From: Spirochaetota bacterium
GTDB taxonomy: Bacteria; Spirochaetota; B62-G9; DRHN01
DNA length: 7,865 nucleotides
Direction of reading: 5' to 3'
Assembly: GCA_023136305.1 (NCBI GenBank)
Contig: JAGLSF010000091.1
Location: 1 to 7,865, forward strand
Part shown: piece by piece, positions 6,839 to 7,865 of the stretch
How the letters are laid out: each line of letters begins with the position of its first letter
How positions within the stretch are numbered: the first letter of the stretch is position 1
Program-made: the position numbers and the translations under genes
Notes under the pieces: generated by a model
What the model saw: only the letters and a program-made list of their open reading frames with translations
What the model was told of the DNA's origin: nothing
Databases searched by the model: none

Positions 6839-7346
6839 ATGGAGGGCAGCATCAGAATCGAAGAGCACTACTTCACGGAAACAAAGAAGAGGGTACTCGA
6901 GTATGACGGCATGAGCGCCACGCTTCCTGAAGTTCATGGATAAGCTCAAGGATGACCCATCGCTGACAGCGATTCTCAAGCCGGAGGATGAATACAAGCC
7001 TGAGGTTGCGATCTTCATGAATTCGCCGGGAACAGACAGCGATGGACTCTGCCACTTCATGCAGCTGCACCCTGACGGGGAGGCCGATTATGTGGGCTTC
7101 AGTCCGGAATTGATGGACCATCCCACACGATGGATTATGCGCACCGGTGAGCAGGAGGCCCTGGGCATTGCGCTCCCCTCGACATGCGACCCGGAGGGGT
7201 ACACGGCGGAAAAGCGAAAGGGTAATATCAAGCAGATAGCAGGTGGTGCATCCTTAAGCCTGGCTGTGAAGACCGGTACGCTCGACGGGGATGGTTTGCT
7301 GAGAAAAGGGACAGACGCACTACTGAACATCAAGCTGGAGAAGAAA
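6839..7346 (+). pseudogene. Aldose 1-epimerase-like protein, internally deleted remnant
   Basis: ATG 6839 follows a purine-rich site (6821-6828) and opens a frame reading MEGSIRIEEHYFTETKKR, which ends at TAA 6941-6943 after only 34 residues. Another frame, open from 6915, continues with FLKFMDKLKDDPSL, HFMQLHPDGEADYVGFSPE, RWIMRTGEQEALGIALPSTC and EGYTAEKRKGNIK. From memory this second part resembles the C-terminal end of mutarotase-fold aldose-epimerase-like proteins (DUF4432 type, roughly 300-350 residues). The first part looks like their N-terminus. The middle half of the protein is missing, and the two ends meet out of frame near 6918-6940. The simplest reading is an internal deletion that killed the gene, rather than a single-base error. 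The 3' frame has no stop and continues into the next gene. An ORF from ATG 6936 exists but has no visible ribosome binding site. The family name is my recollection and less certain than the break itself. Confidence 0.62.
7337..7340 (+). promoter_or_regulatory. Ribosome binding site for the C_GCAxxG_C_C gene
   Basis: GGAG at 7337-7340 is six bases before ATG 7347. It supports an independent start there, although the reading frame is open further upstream. Confidence 0.55.
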
Positions 7347-7865
7347 ATGAAAGTTGAAGGAACACTGATCAAGCACACCCGGGAAGAGGCAATTCAGCTG
7401 GCCTATGATCTCGGCCATCTGTATGAGCTGGGGGCCCATTACTGTCCGCAGGCCTCGCTGGCTGCGCTCATGGATGTATTTCACATCCGTGACGATACGC
7501 TGTTCAAGTCGGTCTTCGGATTCCACGGCGGGTCGGGCAACAGCGGCATTGGGCCGTGCGGCGCTCTTGCGGGTGGTATCACAGCAATCGGGTATTTATA
7601 CGGCAGGTCCCGCCCCGAGTTTGATATGATGGTGGAAAATTGTACGGCCACACCTCTGGTGAAGAAACTGGTTGATCGATTCAGCGGCGAGTTCGAGGGC
7701 ATACGCTGCAGGGACTGTCAGAAGAAGATGTTCGGACGCGAGATTGACTTTTCAAAGGAGGAGGATCTGCGCTTCTTTGAGGAGAACGAGGGCCATCAGA
7801 AATGTGCCCAGGTCGTTGGAAAGGGAGCGGCCCTGGCTGCGGAAATTCTCTGGGATGCACTGCAC
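7347..7865 (+). CDS. C_GCAxxG_C_C family putative redox-active protein (3' partial)
   Basis: The last 173 codons of the window fit the C_GCAxxG_C_C family, small Cys-rich proteins thought to be redox-active or to bind a metal or cluster, with no settled function. The pattern is seen directly: Cys33 in YCPQASLAAL, then a Gly-rich segment GGSGNSGIGPCGALAGG with Cys71 and GYLYGR, then Cys99, Cys121, Cys124 and Cys153. Cys121 and Cys124 form a CxxC pair (CRDC) where I recall members having a single Cys, which could add a metal-binding or disulfide site. There is no signal peptide, so it should be cytoplasmic. The start at 7347 is chosen from the GGAG site and the family's usual N-terminus. The frame is open upstream through the epimerase remnant, so automatic calls may show a fusion from 6936. 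No stop appears before the window ends, but the length suggests few residues are missing. Confidence 0.82.
   Translation, partial: MKVEGTLIKHTREEAIQLAYDLGHLYELGAHYCPQASLAALMDVFHIRDDTLFKSVFGFHGGSGNSGIGPCGALAGGITAIGYLYGRSRPEFDMMVENCTATPLVKKLVDRFSGEFEGIRCRDCQKKMFGREIDFSKEEDLRFFEENEGHQKCAQVVGKGAALAAEILWDALH

Noticed and set aside
6829..6906. Alternative ATG at 6829 as the start of the frame after LacI
   Set aside because: That frame stops after about 25 codons and does not resemble the epimerase-like N-terminus, unlike ATG 6839.
6278..7060. Long reverse-strand open frame of 260 codons
   Set aside because: It runs across the end of the LacI gene and into the epimerase remnant, its product shows no recognisable domain, and codon bias of the forward genes explains the openness.

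Overview
The window is bacterial DNA, moderately GC-rich in its coding parts, with AT-richer spacers at positions 1-176 and 4010-4149. Every gene I can support lies on the + strand. The gene set is a short malic enzyme, a short HrpA-type DEAH helicase, a RhaB-type sugar kinase, a LacI regulator, an aldose-epimerase-like remnant and a C_GCAxxG_C_C redox-type protein. This suggests a sugar-fermenting anaerobe or facultative anaerobe. A spirochaete is my best guess from the look of the helicase and kinase, but that is an impression from memory, not a demonstrated placement.

Layout. Positions 1-176 are a leader with a 10-bp inverted repeat (39-48/138-147) and a small hairpin. At 177-1526 is a complete malic enzyme. 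Eight bases later, at 1535-4009, comes a complete DEAH-box RNA helicase, probably in the same transcript. Positions 4010-4149 are a spacer holding three 19-bp tandem repeats and a decayed fourth, followed by an imperfect hairpin. At 4165-5691 is a complete rhamnulokinase with a strong Shine-Dalgarno site. At 5722-5768 is a well-formed sigma70-like promoter followed by a LacI-family-type palindromic operator, leading into a LacI regulator at 5780-6787. At 6839-7346 is what looks like an internally deleted and frameshifted aldose-1-epimerase-like gene. Its surviving 3' reading frame runs without a stop into a C_GCAxxG_C_C protein (7347 to the window end, 3' partial).

How the parts may work together. 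Kinase, regulator, epimerase remnant and redox-type protein look like part of a carbohydrate-use locus. The kinase matches RhaB at all main motifs, but no isomerase or aldolase is in view, so the substrate (L-rhamnulose or a related ketose) is inferred. The regulator probably represses its own promoter through the operator at 5753-5768. Malic enzyme (malate to pyruvate plus reducing power) and the helicase form a separate housekeeping pair.

The points most worth a second look are the collapsed epimerase gene and its in-frame continuation into the next gene, the 19-bp repeat array and its 11-base match upstream of malic enzyme, the operator, and a run of nine G in the kinase ATP-binding motif. 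I found no RNA genes, CRISPR arrays, insertion sequences or convincing intrinsic terminators, and no clear evidence of a wholly new system.
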